Positions 23,735 to 34,879 of a stretch of 64,000 nucleotides of DNA are shown one piece after another (positions within the stretch are counted from its first letter, which is position 1; every line of letters starts with the position of its first letter). The position numbers and the translations under genes were made by a program. The stretch comes from Mesocentrotus franciscanus (lineage: Eukaryota; Echinodermata; Echinoidea; Camarodonta; Strongylocentrotidae): the NCBI GenBank assembly GCA_037976565.1, contig CP137671.1, positions 16,074,556-16,138,555 of the forward strand, given 5' to 3'. The notes beneath the pieces are model-generated. The model had not been told where the DNA came from and did no database searches. It saw nothing but the letters and a program-made list of their open reading frames with translations.

Positions 23735-24060
23735 TTTCATTCTAATCAAACGCGATCTGCTAATGACTTTCACTTAATCCCAAAATTCGAACATCCTAAG
23801 CATAATCTACTCTATTTTTCGCCGACCCAAATCTGTGGAGTACTTTACCAAAATGAAATTAAAAACTCAGTGTCTCTCCAATCTTTTAAAACGCAAGCTT
23901 AAAAAAAACATCTGGTAGATAAATACCTGAATCAGCTAAACTGATAGTAAAAATTGAATTTTGTTCCCTTGTATGTATATTAATATGTCTGATATATATG
24001 CATATATCTATGTGTGTGTGCGTGTGTGTGTGAGTGTGTGTATATATCGAAAAAATATAT
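23735..24060 (+). pseudogene. C-terminal relic of a second LINE, followed by GT repeat
   Basis: The frame reads TRSANDFHLIPKFEHPKH, then QNEIKNSVSLQSFKTQA with an internal stop and KKHLVDKYL. This pattern (TRxxNDxH ... NxIKNSxSLxxFKxxLKxxL) is typical of the end of non-LTR retrotransposon ORF2 proteins. It is followed by TATA and GT dinucleotide repeats (about 23985-24045). Confidence 0.6.
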
Positions 24061-25100
24061 ATACATTTCGCTTTGTTTACATCATTATCTAATTCAGTTT
24101 TGGTTATAGAATTAATATTGAAATTTATTAGTTAGTATCATTACACCATAATTAAATACTATATTTATTTTGTATCATTAGGTTGGGTGCTAACACATTT
24201 TAGAATAATTCTTCCTGTTTGCTCCCTCCACAATAATATAATGTGTATTACTTTCTTTCATCCTCCTTCCATTCGTTTCCTTATCTTAAATTGTCAATTC
24301 CATTTTTATTTGTTGACGACTTCTCTCTTGCATTTTGATTGTATTTTGATTTATCACAGTTGTTCGCCTCATAGACTTTATTTCGTCAATTACCCCAATT
24401 CACTGGATTTCAATCGCACGTTTGTTCATACTATTTTCTATATGGTCAAGTTTTGTATCTAAAGATACTTGATGACCATCTTTTCAGCATATTTCGCCTT
24501 ACTAACCAGGTGCACAGTGTATTTTTAAGGTTAAAAAAACAAACAAACAAACTGTATCCATGGTTTACCCAATACGGGTCACTTCTGTTCAAGACTCTTC
24601 ATCAAATCAAAGTTCAAACCGATCAATATTATTTCGGGCAGTCCCTTTCAAAACATCCGTCCACTTTAAAAAACAGCACAGCGGCTTTTCGAAATTCACC
24701 TGTCATATTGTACTGCAATACGAATTATCTATTTCAATCCTCATGACAACAAATATTTCCAGCCAGTGAGGTTGATACCCATTCTCTAAAAGGCATCGTT
24801 CAACAATGTTAAATCTGAGATGCATGGCCCTACCTGTTATCAGTGTCTGTGAATGTGATATGGTGTAATATTGAAGCCCTAAAAAAAAAAATGCGCTTCA
24901 AAATTATCATGAAGTGCCTCAAAAAAGTAAATATCTTTGAGTGACCGGTTTTACCATACTCATTTCCCCCAATAGACTGTAGTGTTATAAAAACCGTTAG
25001 GTAAACGAAAATTAAATTTCGATTTCCAATCATAAATATCTTGATAATCAGACAGGCGATCGGCTTGTAAAATTCATGGGATTCCTGACTGACCTAAAGG
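24061..25100. other. Intergenic AT-rich sequence
   Basis: No feature with support. Frames around 24190-24770 have no recognisable domain. Confidence 0.4.
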
Positions 25101-25499
25101 TTAAAGATAAAGACCAGTTCTGGTCATGCGATTGCATTGTGAAAGAAACATTGTGTAATCGATCAGAAAAGGTTGATCATCTAACATATAAGTATTGGTG
25201 TGTACTGCAAGGTTCTGGAATCATCAAAATGATAAGAAATTTGGCCCAGTCTTGGTAAAGTTACAAGCACTGTACACAGAAAGATGTATATGGGACTACG
25301 CGACCACGTGCGCGATATCTATTTGGTCCCAATAGATATAATAATTTACCAAATATATCAATTAGTAGGCGGTTTCCCGGCAAAATTTGTATCATCACGT
25401 ATTAGTCAAAACATATTCTTTCACATGATTGGTAATGAGAGCTTCCATTTCTTTTTTTTTTGAGAGAGGGGCGTTTCCAAAACTGGTCTTTACCTTTAA
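25101..25499. mobile_element. TTAA MITE (AAAGACCAGTT family), copy 1
   Basis: Starts TTAAAGATAAAGACCAGTTC and ends AACTGGTCTTTACCTTTAA, with TTAA at both edges. An inverted, highly similar copy is at 52959-53344. No coding capacity. Confidence 0.85.
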
Positions 25500-25559
25500 T
25501 AATTATGATTGCAGCATGAGCTTAATCCAGGATTTTGTTTCAGAATCTGAGGCAATGTT

Positions 25560-25745
25560 ACCGAGTCACTTTAAAGATAAAGTTAAGCTCCAGTCACGCA
25601 ATCACATAGTGAAAAAAACTGTCAGGTTGAAATGGCAAAAAGTTGATTATGTATTATTAGAATTTTGTGTATACTGTGAGGGTTTAGAATCACCGCAATA
25701 AGAAGAAATTGACCCAGTCTTGGTGAAACGTCACTTCCACTGCAC
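25560..25745. repeat. Diverged half-copy of the AAAGACCAGTT MITE
   Basis: TTTAAAGATAAAGTTAAGC, then CAGTCACGCAATCACATAGTG, GACCCAGTCTTGGTGAAA and TGCACACAGAAA parallel the left half of the element at 25101, but with many differences and no matching right end. Confidence 0.6.
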
Positions 25746-25934
25746 ACAGAAATGGGTAGAAGGGACCGCTGGCGTACTGGTGGGGACATGTGACATGAAC
25801 GTTTTGGTCCGGTCTATTCCTCGTCATACTACGGAGACGAGGGCATTAAAGAGCAATCTTTAGGGCATTTTTCTACTAGCATGAAAAAAATGAAAGAAAA
25901 GAACTCAAAAGATGTTTCTCACCTTTACCTATAG

Positions 25935-26092
25935 GACCCGTTGCAAAAAACTTACCATTGATGGTAACTTTGCTATCAATATTGACTACCATGGTAACAT
26001 CAGTCAATAGCCAATCAAATCAAAGTTTCCATGGAAATTACCATTGATGGCAAAGTTACCATCAATGGTAAGTTTGATGCTATGGGGACCAG
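25935..26092. mobile_element. Palindromic MITE (ACCATTGATGGTAA family)
   Basis: Reads ACCCGTTGCAAAAAACTTACC, then ATTGATGGTAAC, and closes with ACCATCAATGGTAAGTTTG. The centre has AATAGCCAATCAAATCAAAG. Related copies: 15655-15805 and 32130-32255. Confidence 0.7.
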
Positions 26093-27229
26093 AACTCAAA
26101 CTTCTCCTAACCACATGTTAGGATTAGGTCAGGCAAACAGGTGATTAACAGGCAAACAGGAAAACAGCGGACGGCGTCAAAGAAATGATTTGAAAAATAA
26201 GGAAGTAATGAAAGAGAAGGGGAATGAGAATGGCGGTATCTTTTAAAGTCCCGTTGGTCTCTTATTTTTCACTGATTTTCTTTTTCTTTAAAATATGTCA
26301 TAGGAAAAAAATTCGTGAAGTCGGTTTGTATCGAAGCCGAAAAATGTAATCAACAACATTGAAACAGGTCATTATAAAGACGTTTGGGATGTAATTGGAA
26401 GAAAAAAGGATATTCAAATGAAAAGGTCAAACTTATCTTACCAAATGTTGTGTCATTGCTTTCTTGTACTTCTTCCTCCACGTTTTCCCAGCTACTCAAA
26501 ACTTTATCCATAAACATCTTTCATTCTTTTATTCTACTCAAATACTCATTATTGAGGGGAGATAATAACTCAACATAACATGTAAACAAAACAAGATGTA
26601 TTAATGAAGAAAATTAATTTTTGAACAAACATCGATCATATCCAAATGAAATGAAGATAACCTGAATCGTATCATAACTGTGAGATGCCAATTCGATTGA
26701 TCTTGACTGTCAATCGCTAATTGATTACCTTATCATTATTTGTCTTTTTTTCTCTTATTTTTCCATTATCATCTAAAATTTTTAAGGTGTCTTATTAGAT
26801 TTCTTGTAACCCATCATACCGATACACAATGCAATAAATAGAACTGTCACTCTTCTCCGTTTATCTCACGTTTCAAAACGTTACCATCTCTTGCAACAAA
26901 ATAAACAAACACACAAACAGACAGAAAAGCAAAAACAAGAACAAAAAAAGATTGACGTAGTAAATGTGGAGGGGAATAAACTATTACTCATAAAAATTGC
27001 TACTGAAGATGGATTATTAATGCTTCAATGATGCAGACGGGTATTATGAATCAATTATGATGAGAGCGTCGCCATGGATACGCGAGGCAGATGATCGGTT
27101 TTATTCATTCATTTTTCTTTACAGTGACGTCATGTATTGATGAAATGCAACGGAACATGAATACGTTGATCTAGGAGACAGCCACAAATAATTCTTTTGT
27201 GATCATACCTTAACTGATGGATACATTGT
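26093..27229. other. Intergenic sequence
   Basis: No gene or element recognised. Confidence 0.4.
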
Positions 27230-27430
27230 CATGACAATGTGTAGCACTGCGGCTGCGATCATGACCGGACCGGAAAGGTTTTCGTTTAATTTAGTTCTCT
27301 TACAGACCCTAAACATATATGTCAAAACTCACCTCTTCTGTTCATATAATGGCAAAGCGCATTTGAAAATGCATATGGAAAATGCGCTATATAAATACAT
27401 TACTATCATAATTATTAAAGAGAAAACTTA
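27230..27430 (+). repeat. LINE 3' end relic
   Basis: A frame ends in VKTHLFCSYN, then TGCATATGGAAAATGCGC and TATATAAATACATTACTATC with a degenerate ATT tail. The AATGCGCTATATAAAT motif followed by ATT units is the same 3' design as the CR1/L2-like element at 18905-19850, here on the plus strand. Confidence 0.5.
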
Positions 27431-27784
27431 GTTCTGGTAAAAAAAATGAAAACCTATTTATGAGCTTTTTTCATTATGTTATGTCAGTTTGAAAGAATAA
27501 CATAGTAGCAATGTCTTCGGAAAACTATCGCCCCACAAAATCGGATGATGAAGTGATATAGCTGAAAAAGTTTGAACAAAATTTGTATGCAAAATGTGTG
27601 TGTGAAGTCCCTTTTGAGAATTTCTCTGTACAGTGTATGTTATTTTCAACAAGATTGAGTCCCTTTTCCCTTCATTTTTGATGATTCCATACCCTCATAG
27701 TATACATCGGCTCTTAGGTGATAATATATCAATCAACCTTAAGTTTCTCAATTGCTACCAGAGTTTCTTGCATAATACACTCAC
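27431..27784. other. Intergenic
   Basis: Nothing recognised. Confidence 0.3.
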
Positions 27785-27970
27785 ATAACCCTTTGCTTTA
27801 TATTTTGTGTTAGTTTGTTTCTTTGTATTGCCTGTTTTGTAATTATTTAGTCATTATGAGATGCAGTGAACCACCTGATTGGCTCACCAGAGCTCTCAGT
27901 GAGAGTCTGCTGTTTCAGCACATTTTGTAAGATGTTTGGTGATGCTATTGTTCACATTTTGCCTCTTATA
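27785..27970 (+). repeat. Dispersed repeat (GAGCTCTCAGTGAGAGTCTG)
   Basis: CACCTGATTGGCTCACCAG, then GAGCTCTCAGTGAGAGTCTG and TTTCAGCACATTTTGTAAG. The same segment occurs at 34425-34530 (direct) and 51664-51790 (inverted). The left flank with TGTTAGTTTGTTTCTTTGTA is also shared with the 51.7-kb copy. Confidence 0.75.
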
Positions 27971-28744
27971 CATATTAAGAAAAAAAAAAAAAAAACAGTA
28001 ATCAGCTTTTTGTTTCGAAAGGTTCTTACGAGTTTTGTCATTCGCTGCATGGAATTACAAGAATGTCTCATAAAGTGCTCTGTATAGGCTGTCAGGGGAA
28101 CATGGTAGAGAATTAATGGAAATTCTATTAGAAAGAACATTTATTCTTCGCTAAAGTGATAGTATATTTGCTATGAATCTGTAGCCATGGAGTGAGCAGT
28201 ACATCAGACTAAGGGACAGTGTCAACAGTACACGGTTGCAAAATGCATTGGTAAGCACTACACAGCAGCCGAACACTCTCCAAAGAAAGAATAATGCACA
28301 GCCGAACAAGAGGAGTGCATTTTTCAACTTTCCATGTTTGACCTTGCCCCTTATTTTGATGTAATGCACTTTCCATGACTGAAATATCATAAACAAATTG
28401 GGTATTATTTTAAAGAGGAATAAACACACTTCCTAATGATACTAAAAATAACGATGGTTATACCATGACAAAAGAGATTATATTCAATCAAACTTGAGTG
28501 TCCAAACCTCTTTTGAGAGGTTTATTTCGATCTCGTCCCGAAATTCAGCGGCCTGACCGAGATGCAGGAGGTGCACATGTACTGGACATACAGGTAACAC
28601 CTGCTATACAAGGGGTGCATAGTGGAGCATTTAACCATACGCTTGTTATGCAAGGGAGTGTGGAGACCGAGCGAAATAAAAAAAAATCTTTAAATTCCCA
28701 AAGCCGATGCTACAATACAGAAGTAGGCATAGGACAGAGAGATT
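27971..28744. other. Intergenic, weak exon-like frame
   Basis: At 28498-28590 a short frame, RGLFRSRPEIQRPDRD, ends near a possible donor (ACAG|GTAACA). Composition is slightly GC-rich, but no acceptor or homologue is evident. Not called as a gene. Confidence 0.25.
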
Positions 28745-28835
28745 AATAAAAAATAATAAATGTAACTTATTTAGCGCCAAATCCATGCACTCTGTGGAGT
28801 GATCAAGGAGCATGTAGAAATAATTAAGAATTAGA
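28745..28835. repeat. LINE 3' tail-like fragment
   Basis: AATAAATGTAACTTATTTAG, CGCCAAATCC and a GTGGAGTGATC follow-on resemble the AGCGC-type LINE tails at 16045 and 18911. Confidence 0.35.
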
Positions 28836-29129
28836 CAGAAGCGTGTTTACATGATTTTAAAGAAGGAAATGTTTAATAGACTGATTGTATCTGAGATAGT
28901 GACAGTAATTTTTTTTCTTTTCCTTATTCATTAGTGTTGTAAACTGATATGTTTCAGCATATAGAATATTCACAAATGTGGCAATTTGTCCCTTTCAATT
29001 TTAACATTCAATCAATCATGGATAACATTGGAAGGACCAACAGCATAGTCATGTATTACCGTGAATAAAACAAGTCATAATTGAATTCGATCCACCAAGG
29101 CTACCAAGCAGTCCGTATTTGATTAAAAC

Positions 29130-29704
29130 TTAAAGTACAAGTCCACTCCACTGAAAAGTTGAGCTGAGTAGATAGACAAAAATCTAAAAAGCCCAAATAT
29201 AACTTGGTTTTGGAAAATGGTGCTCAGATTTATTTTTAATAATTTTTTTTAATGAGCAAAAAACAAGTCAATGAGCGAGTCGGTTGTGACGTAGGGTCCT
29301 CACAACACAGATTCGTAATGTAACCAAATTTAATGCATACGTCTTTGTGAAGTGCCTCGATACAAACTATTTCATTCACCTGATAAGAATAATGAAACAC
29401 TATTATTCTTATCAGGTGAATGAAATAGTTTGTATAGAGGCACTTCACAAAGACGTATGCATTACATTTGGTTACATTACGAAAATAGCCTATTGTCAGA
29501 ATGTATACCGCTGGCACTTTCGTTGTGAGGAGCATACGTCACATCCGTACAGCAATATAAATGTTTTGCTCGAAATACCCGAAACAAAAATCGCTCTTAA
29601 AAATCACCTGATTGAAGTACGCCCGTGATATTTGGCAGTTTTAATCTTTGATTTATTTACAACATGTTATAATTTTTGAAAATCGGAGTGGACTTGGGCT
29701 TTAA
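29130..29704. mobile_element. TTAA element with nested fold-back hairpin
   Basis: Left end TTAAAGTACAAGTCCACTCC; right end is GGAGTGGACTTGGGCTTTAA, its inverted partner, with TTAA at both edges. The centre holds a near-perfect hairpin (29312-29483). No transposase frame. Confidence 0.8.
29312..29483. repeat. Near-perfect 80-bp-arm hairpin
   Basis: The arm 29312-29393 (TTCGTAATGTAACCAAATTT ... ACCTGATAAGAATAATG) and the arm 29401-29483 are reverse complements with very few mismatches. They are separated by about 7 bases. Transcribed RNA would fold into a long dsRNA hairpin. The arm sequence is related to the termini of the element at 39440-39762. Confidence 0.88.
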
Positions 29705-30105
29705 CGCTAATAAATGCTTGATGGATTGTGGTTCATTTTCATGCCAGAGTATGTGCTTTCGGAGAGCGACTTTTAAGCCTTTTGTTTGTTTTGGATCTGA
29801 TCAACGTCAGAATGTAATCAGATCATTACACTGTAAATATCAGCTTTCAATAGCAAGTATGTATTTTTTCCAAACCCTGTATTTTTTCCCATCCGCATTG
29901 CTTTTGCTTTTGACCGACGTAATGAACACCGGCAAACTAGACGCAGCAACGTTTAAAAGAGAGGGGACTGTTGACACACCTACATTATTTCGATTCCAAG
30001 CAAAGCCAAGTCAAAACGACAAACCAACCGTTTTACTTCAGTTTGATAACGATACAAGTCATATAATAGATATAATAGACATGAGAGATACATGGGAGAG
30101 GGAGA
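29705..30105. other. Non-coding spacer
   Basis: No supported gene; an open frame across 29676-30116 overlaps the element end and has no recognisable domain. Confidence 0.35.
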
Positions 30106-30955
30106 GTGAGAAATAGACTTGGAAGGGAGAACGAGAATGGAAGGGAGAATGAGAAAGGAAAACAAATTTGGACAGAAGATGAAACGAATGGAGAGGGAAA
30201 GAGATAAAGTACAAATTGAAAAGGATGGAAATAAGTAGCTCTTTAGAGGAAGAGGGATGGTAAGAGTGAGAGAAAAGAGAAAAATAATATATGAATGAAA
30301 CGAGCGAGAGAGAGAAGAAGAGAGAGAGAGAGAGAGATATATAGATGGGGCGAAAGAGAGAGAGAGACAGAGAGACAGAGAGAGAATGAAATAAAGGTAA
30401 AAATCGTATAGATATATGTTTAAGAAAAAGGGGGGGAGAGAGCGAAAGAGAAATAAATGGGATTTTTATAATGAAAGCTATATAGAGAGTATGATAGGGA
30501 GAGGAACGTGGGAAAGGGAAAGATTTTGGGATAAGAAGAGAAAAAGTTGATCAGAGAGGGTGAATAAATTAACCAATGAAAGGACCAATATCATGGCAGT
30601 GGAGAAAGGAAAGGAAAAATACGTTATAAATGACAGTAGTGAGGGGAAGAAAACAGTAAGAGAGGGTAGAGGTGTAGAAGACCGTCTCTCTATCCCCCAT
30701 CTCTGATTAAAAAGGTAACAAAGATAAAAGGAGGATAGGTGGAAAGGGCAGAGAGGAAGGTTAGAACTAGTGGAAGATGAATAAGAAAGATGAGCAAAGA
30801 CAAAGGAAAGAGTGAGAAGGAGAAGAGAAGAATATGACGTAAAACGAGTTAGATGAGAGGTGAAATAGAGTGAGAGAGAGAAAGAGGGAGAGAGAGAGAG
30901 AGAGAGAGAGGGGGAGGGGGAAAAGAGAGAAATAGAGAGAGAGAGAGAGGGGGTT
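30106..30955. repeat. GA-rich low-complexity tract
   Basis: Purine-rich sequence of GAGAGAG, GGGAAAG and AGGGAGAA motifs, strongest at 30305-30390 and 30870-30950. Confidence 0.85.
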
Positions 30956-31101
30956 CAGCTAAATCTTCTCTCAAAGAAAGCATCGTCTTCACCATCACGG
31001 CAGCCTTGGAGATATTTCTGTCTTCGTCCGTCATCTTTACTTTCAAGCCGTAATCTCGGTAGACCCGAATCTATAGAGGCATTCGCCAACATCATAGAGA
31101 C

Positions 31102-31399
31102 CAGGGGGTGTTTCACAAAGACTAAGATCGACTTAAAGTTGGACTTAAGTATGGCGAGCCATTCATGCCATTGGTTGGTATCACAACTGGTCTCTAAATT
31201 ATAATATTTAGATAATATTTTTTCCTTCGATAATAAACTATCAACAAATGTAAACTCTGTAGATTTGAGACCACGATTTGTACGTCCCTTGAAAGACAAA
31301 ATAATGCCAGTAAATAGTAAGAGCAAACAGTGGCATGAACGGCCTGTCATACTTAAGTCCAACTTAAAGTCGATCTTAGTCTTTGTGAAACACCCCCAG
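31102..31399. mobile_element. GTGTTTCAC-family MITE, copy 1
   Basis: Left CAGGGGGTGTTTCACAAAG, then ACTAAGATCGACTT; the right end is its reverse complement, finishing GTGAAACACCCCC. The inverted arms extend about 65 bases, to the GGCATGAACGGCC-type motif. The interior is related to the copies at 39058 and 40917. Target duplication is not clear. Confidence 0.85.
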
Positions 31400-32129
31400 A
31401 TACTTTCCATATTCCATGAGCTTGAACAAAAAATCATCATACTATTTTATGGAGATCAAAAAAATTTCAATGATATCATTATGATATACGAGTTACGATG
31501 TTGTTAAGATATAAGAGTAATGATAATGTCATAAATATATACACTATACAAAACAAAAGTGAGCACACTTTTAACAAAAAGTGGACTATTTCAATATAAC
31601 TTTGTGGAGTAGTAGCATTAAAGTAGTATTAAAAGTAGTATAAATAACACAAACCTTAAAGCGATGATAAAGTTGACATTCTGTGATAGATGCAAGAATT
31701 GTAGGTATATGAAATATTCATTCCACACTAAAAAGAAAACGCACGAAGGATAATTATGAAAAATAGTGTCAACAGATTGAAGTACAACCCTGTACGACGT
31801 TATCCACGTTAATTTTTCTTTTAATTCTGAACAAAATGTGTAATTGTAAATTTTGTTTGGTTTAATACGTCAGAATATAATTTTGTCGTTACCAAAACTA
31901 CAAATTACTTTTAAAAGGGGGATGGGGGTATTGTATGCAGGGTACATTCATCTATCTCGTTGTCCATAATGACCTAGACGACCTTACGTTGATAAATTAA
32001 TGAAATTTGTAGATGTGGCCAGAAATTCATGACGGTGACTTTAATCAAGTTCATGATAGTAATGGCATAATTATTAATGATTGAATTTAAACGGTGCCGT
32101 TTTACATAGGATACAACATGCTGTCATTA
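31400..32129. other. Intergenic, upstream of the GPCR
   Basis: No coding sequence seen. It presumably includes 5' flank or intron of the GPCR at 32423. Confidence 0.4.
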
Positions 32130-32255
32130 TTGTCATGATTGGTAACTCCATGGAAACCTTGATTTGATTGGCTGTTGAGTGATGTTGCCATGGTAGTTAA
32201 TAGTGATGGAAAAGTAACCATCAATGGTAAGTTGTATGCAACGAGTCCCTGAACG
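32130..32255. mobile_element. Palindromic MITE (ACCATCAATGGTAA family)
   Basis: TGATTGGTAACTCCATGGAA, TTGATTTGATTGGCTG and AACCATCAATGGTAAGTTG, ending in ATGCAACGAGTCC. It lies about 170 bases before the GPCR coding start and resembles 25935-26092 in reverse orientation. Confidence 0.6.
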
Positions 32256-32399
32256 AGGTTAAGTGTTCATAGGGGTATGGTTTAAATTGTGATGTAGTTG
32301 TTGTTGTTGTTGGTTAGAAATGAAGGAAGCTAATACCCGTCGATGAATGTATAGAGAATGTATCTGGTTAATGAACCTTGTTCTTCTTCTTGCGATCTG

Positions 32400-32410
32400 C
32401 CCTTTTGCAG
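32400..32410 (+). promoter_or_regulatory. Splice acceptor before GPCR coding exon
   Basis: CTTCTTCTTGCGATCTGCCC then TTTTGCAG, with AG at 32409-32410, is a good polypyrimidine tract and acceptor. It lies 12 bases before the ATG at 32423, so the coding sequence is probably one exon preceded by one or more 5' UTR exons. Confidence 0.55.
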
Positions 32411-32422
32411 GTTGAGTCAGTC

Positions 32423-33463
32423 ATGGAGACGCTGAACGACACCCTTGGACCAGACGAAGAGGACGATACCGGTCTCATCTTTATTCTTCAAGGTCTGATC
32501 ATCTTCGTCTTCGCCGTCCTAATCATCGCTACCAACATCTTAAACCTCTTCGTCATTCCTCGCCTACCTGACATCAATGAAGCCAGTAAAGTCTTCTACA
32601 ACTGCCTGTCCTTCGCCGACCTCATACTCGGTGTCGTTCTCCTTCCCTCCTTGCCTTCTGCCATCGTTGGTGACTGGCCTTTCGGAGATGTCGTCTGCAA
32701 GATCTTCGGTTTTGGTATGACGCTCGTCGCCGGTCTATCCTCCGCTAGTTTGCTGCTCCTCAATCTAGATCGCTTCTTCAGTATAGCCTCTCCGCTCCGC
32801 TACATGGCCATCATGGATCGGCGAAAAGCTGTTATCATCGCCACAAGTTCGTGCATCGTCGAGGCATTGTTCCTTCTCATCATAACATTCGTGAACCCGT
32901 TCGGCGCGGGAATCGTCGAATATACGAAACTCGGCGCGTGCATCATGTCCTTCACCGAGCCGAAATTCGTCGTGTATTCCCTGGTCATCTTCTCTGTATG
33001 TATCTGGTCTCTCATTCCCATACTGGCAGTCATGTACGCACGGATCATTTGCATCAGCAGGAGACACGCGAGACGTATTCAGGTCCAGGAACTCACAACT
33101 CGAGTCTCCAAAGCAGCCGGGAGCGACGAGCTGGGCTTAACGGACGACAGGCCCAAGGCGGCCAAGAAGAATGTCAATCATAGAGCGATACGCATGACAC
33201 TTTTGGTGACGGGCACCTACGTGGCAGCATGGGCACCCTTCACAATATGCCAAATATACGTTGCCATGGTAACCGACGACGTTTCGATCATCGTCAGGGC
33301 GTTGGTGTGTTGGCCACTGCTTCTCAATCCTCTGTGCAATGTGATCATCTACTCGGTGACGAAACGTTCCTATCGTGTTTTAGCGCGGAATCTGCTTAAA
33401 GGTTTTCTGCGATGTTCTCTAGCAGATCTTCGAAACGCAACATCTCATGATATTCTCGTATAG
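32423..33463 (+). CDS. Class A (rhodopsin-like) G-protein-coupled receptor, intact
   Basis: A 346-residue seven-transmembrane receptor for an unknown ligand, expected at the cell surface and coupled to a heterotrimeric G protein. Seen: an N-glycosylation sequon NDT near residue 5; TM1 about 19-45; TM2 about 56-79 with SFADLILG (D66); Cys92 before TM3 and Cys173 in extracellular loop 2, the usual disulfide pair; DRF at 116-118 in place of DRY; TM4 about 135-155; TM5 about 182-208; a basic third intracellular loop; AWAPF in TM6 (269-273); and TM7 with LLNPLCNVIIY, so the usual NPxxY site reads NVIIY. The start at 32423 was chosen because an upstream in-frame ATG at 32378 lies before the splice acceptor. 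The tail is short, about 35 residues after TM7. A truncated close paralogue lies at 55331-56065. Sea urchins have large lineage-specific rhodopsin-class expansions, and this may be one, but the subfamily is not assigned. Confidence 0.93.
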   Translation: METLNDTLGPDEEDDTGLIFILQGLIIFVFAVLIIATNILNLFVIPRLPDINEASKVFYNCLSFADLILGVVLLPSLPSAIVGDWPFGDVVCKIFGFGMTLVAGLSSASLLLLNLDRFFSIASPLRYMAIMDRRKAVIIATSSCIVEALFLLIITFVNPFGAGIVEYTKLGACIMSFTEPKFVVYSLVIFSVCIWSLIPILAVMYARIICISRRHARRIQVQELTTRVSKAAGSDELGLTDDRPKAAKKNVNHRAIRMTLLVTGTYVAAWAPFTICQIYVAMVTDDVSIIVRALVCWPLLLNPLCNVIIYSVTKRSYRVLARNLLKGFLRCSLADLRNATSHDILV

Positions 33464-33859
33464 ACCCCAGTGATCCTTTGTGCTTGTTGCAAAAGGGGTG
33501 TCATTTTTTTGACGTAGGCCTGCGTCACTGCGTTACGGCTTTTGCCGCACCATATGACTGGAATCGCACAGTGCAAATAATGCGTTGAATTAACAGAACG
33601 CGCACCAATTGTCTTCATGATTATTGATTACCGAAACAGTAGGTTTTGACGCAATCGATATGATGCCTCTTTTGCTAAGGGCATTACAGACTTGATTTTA
33701 TCTCGGCTTACGTGATGTACCTAAGTACCTAATCGAGACATGAATTGAATATCATAGATCTACATTAATATAACAAGATTATATAAAATCATTTAAATGG
33801 AAGGTCATTTTATGCTGATAGAAATTCATTGTAATGACTACTTCAACGATGTACATATT
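33464..33859. other. Presumed 3' UTR and flank of GPCR 1
   Basis: Non-coding sequence after the stop. No poly(A) signal stands out. It is unlike the sequence after GPCR 2, so the similarity between the two genes ends near the stop codon. Confidence 0.4.
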
Positions 33860-33960
33860 ACCCCGCGATTGCCAGGTACCTATTTACACTTGGGTGGAGA
33901 GTAGCAAATGTGGATTAATGTCTTGCCAAAAGACGCCGATACCGGGCTTAACAACGTAAC
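33860..33960 (-). repeat. SINE body fragment, minus strand
   Basis: On the minus strand: GGCATCG-like start, GTCTTTTGGCAAGACATTAA, TTTGCTACTCTCCACCCAAG and GTGTAAATAGGTACC. Same family as 61440-61640. Confidence 0.65.
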
Positions 33961-34424
33961 TTCACGATGTTAGTAAAATCTTGATGTTTTAACCAGAGTG
34001 TGAATGGATTAATTTCCTCATTTCCATAATAAATCATGCGGAATGACATTCTTAAACGAATTGTTCATTATTTTCCTTTTGTATAATGTAACACCTGATG
34101 AGGGATTGATTTCGATATGCGCTTATTCTGTCATCTCAAAATGATCCAGAATATGAAACAAGTTTAATTTGTCCGACTGCATTTTGAATAATTCACCATG
34201 ACTATTTATCATCCACCTACGAGAAAGATAGGTTTGATTGCTTCCGTCTAAGGGTAATGTGACAGTCGCATGATTTACTGATCGAGGCCTTTTCACGATT
34301 TCTAAAACAAAATGAATGGACCGATCGATCATCCTACAAGCATTCATAAGGATTCACCTTTTTTTTCCAAATGTTGTATTACTTTTTTTCCTTTCTATCT
34401 GTGGTTTTACTTTTTCCGAGGTTG
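33961..34424. other. Intergenic
   Basis: Nothing recognised. Confidence 0.3.
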
Positions 34425-34530
34425 AGTGAACTACTTGATTGACCAATCAGAGCTCTCAGTGAGAGTCTGCCGTTTCAGCACATTTCGTAAAATGTTTGGT
34501 GACGCTATTGCTCATATTTTGCAACATATA
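34425..34530 (+). repeat. Dispersed repeat (GAGCTCTCAGTGAGAGTCTG), copy 2
   Basis: TTGACCAATCAGAGCTCTCA, then GTGAGAGTCTGCC and CACATTTCGTAAAATG, matching 27866-27970. Confidence 0.75.
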
Positions 34531-34727
34531 TATTTTTAATTTTTATGTGAACAGTTTTATTATGTAAATATGCAGCCAGAATAGTGGTTCTGGAAGGAGA
34601 GGGGGCTTGGGGACTCAGGTCAAGCAACGCCCTTCCATTGAACTTCCAGTGGTTACGATGATGGAAAAGTGTGTATGCAATCCTAATGAACTTGAGGGGG
34701 GCCAATACCGCAATCACCCATTTCCCC

Positions 34728-34879
34728 CAGGGCCCTGTTTCATAAAACTTGTTATCAATACCAAATCCTAAATTTCTATTGCAAATTGGTTCTCAGCCAA
34801 TCCAATGCCACGATTTCAGGAGCTTATAACAGCTATTGTAACTTGTTATTGATCACAAGTTTTATGAAACAGAGCCCAG
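34728..34879. mobile_element. GGGCCCTGTTTCAT palindromic MITE, copy 1
   Basis: Left CAGGGCCCTGTTTCATAAAA then CTTGTTATC; right ACAAGTTTTATGAAACAGAG then CCC. The centre contains CTCAGCCAATCCAATGCCAC. Relatives are at 37347-37499, 43296-43450 and 58200-58383. Confidence 0.8.

Noticed and set aside
28498..28590. Exon-like frame RGLFRSRPEIQRPDRD with possible donor
   Set aside because: No acceptor, no partner exon and no recognised family; kept only as a note in the spacer entry.
32765..33183. Open frames on the minus strand and in other plus frames across the GPCR
   Set aside because: Shadows of the real coding frame, which has all the GPCR motifs.
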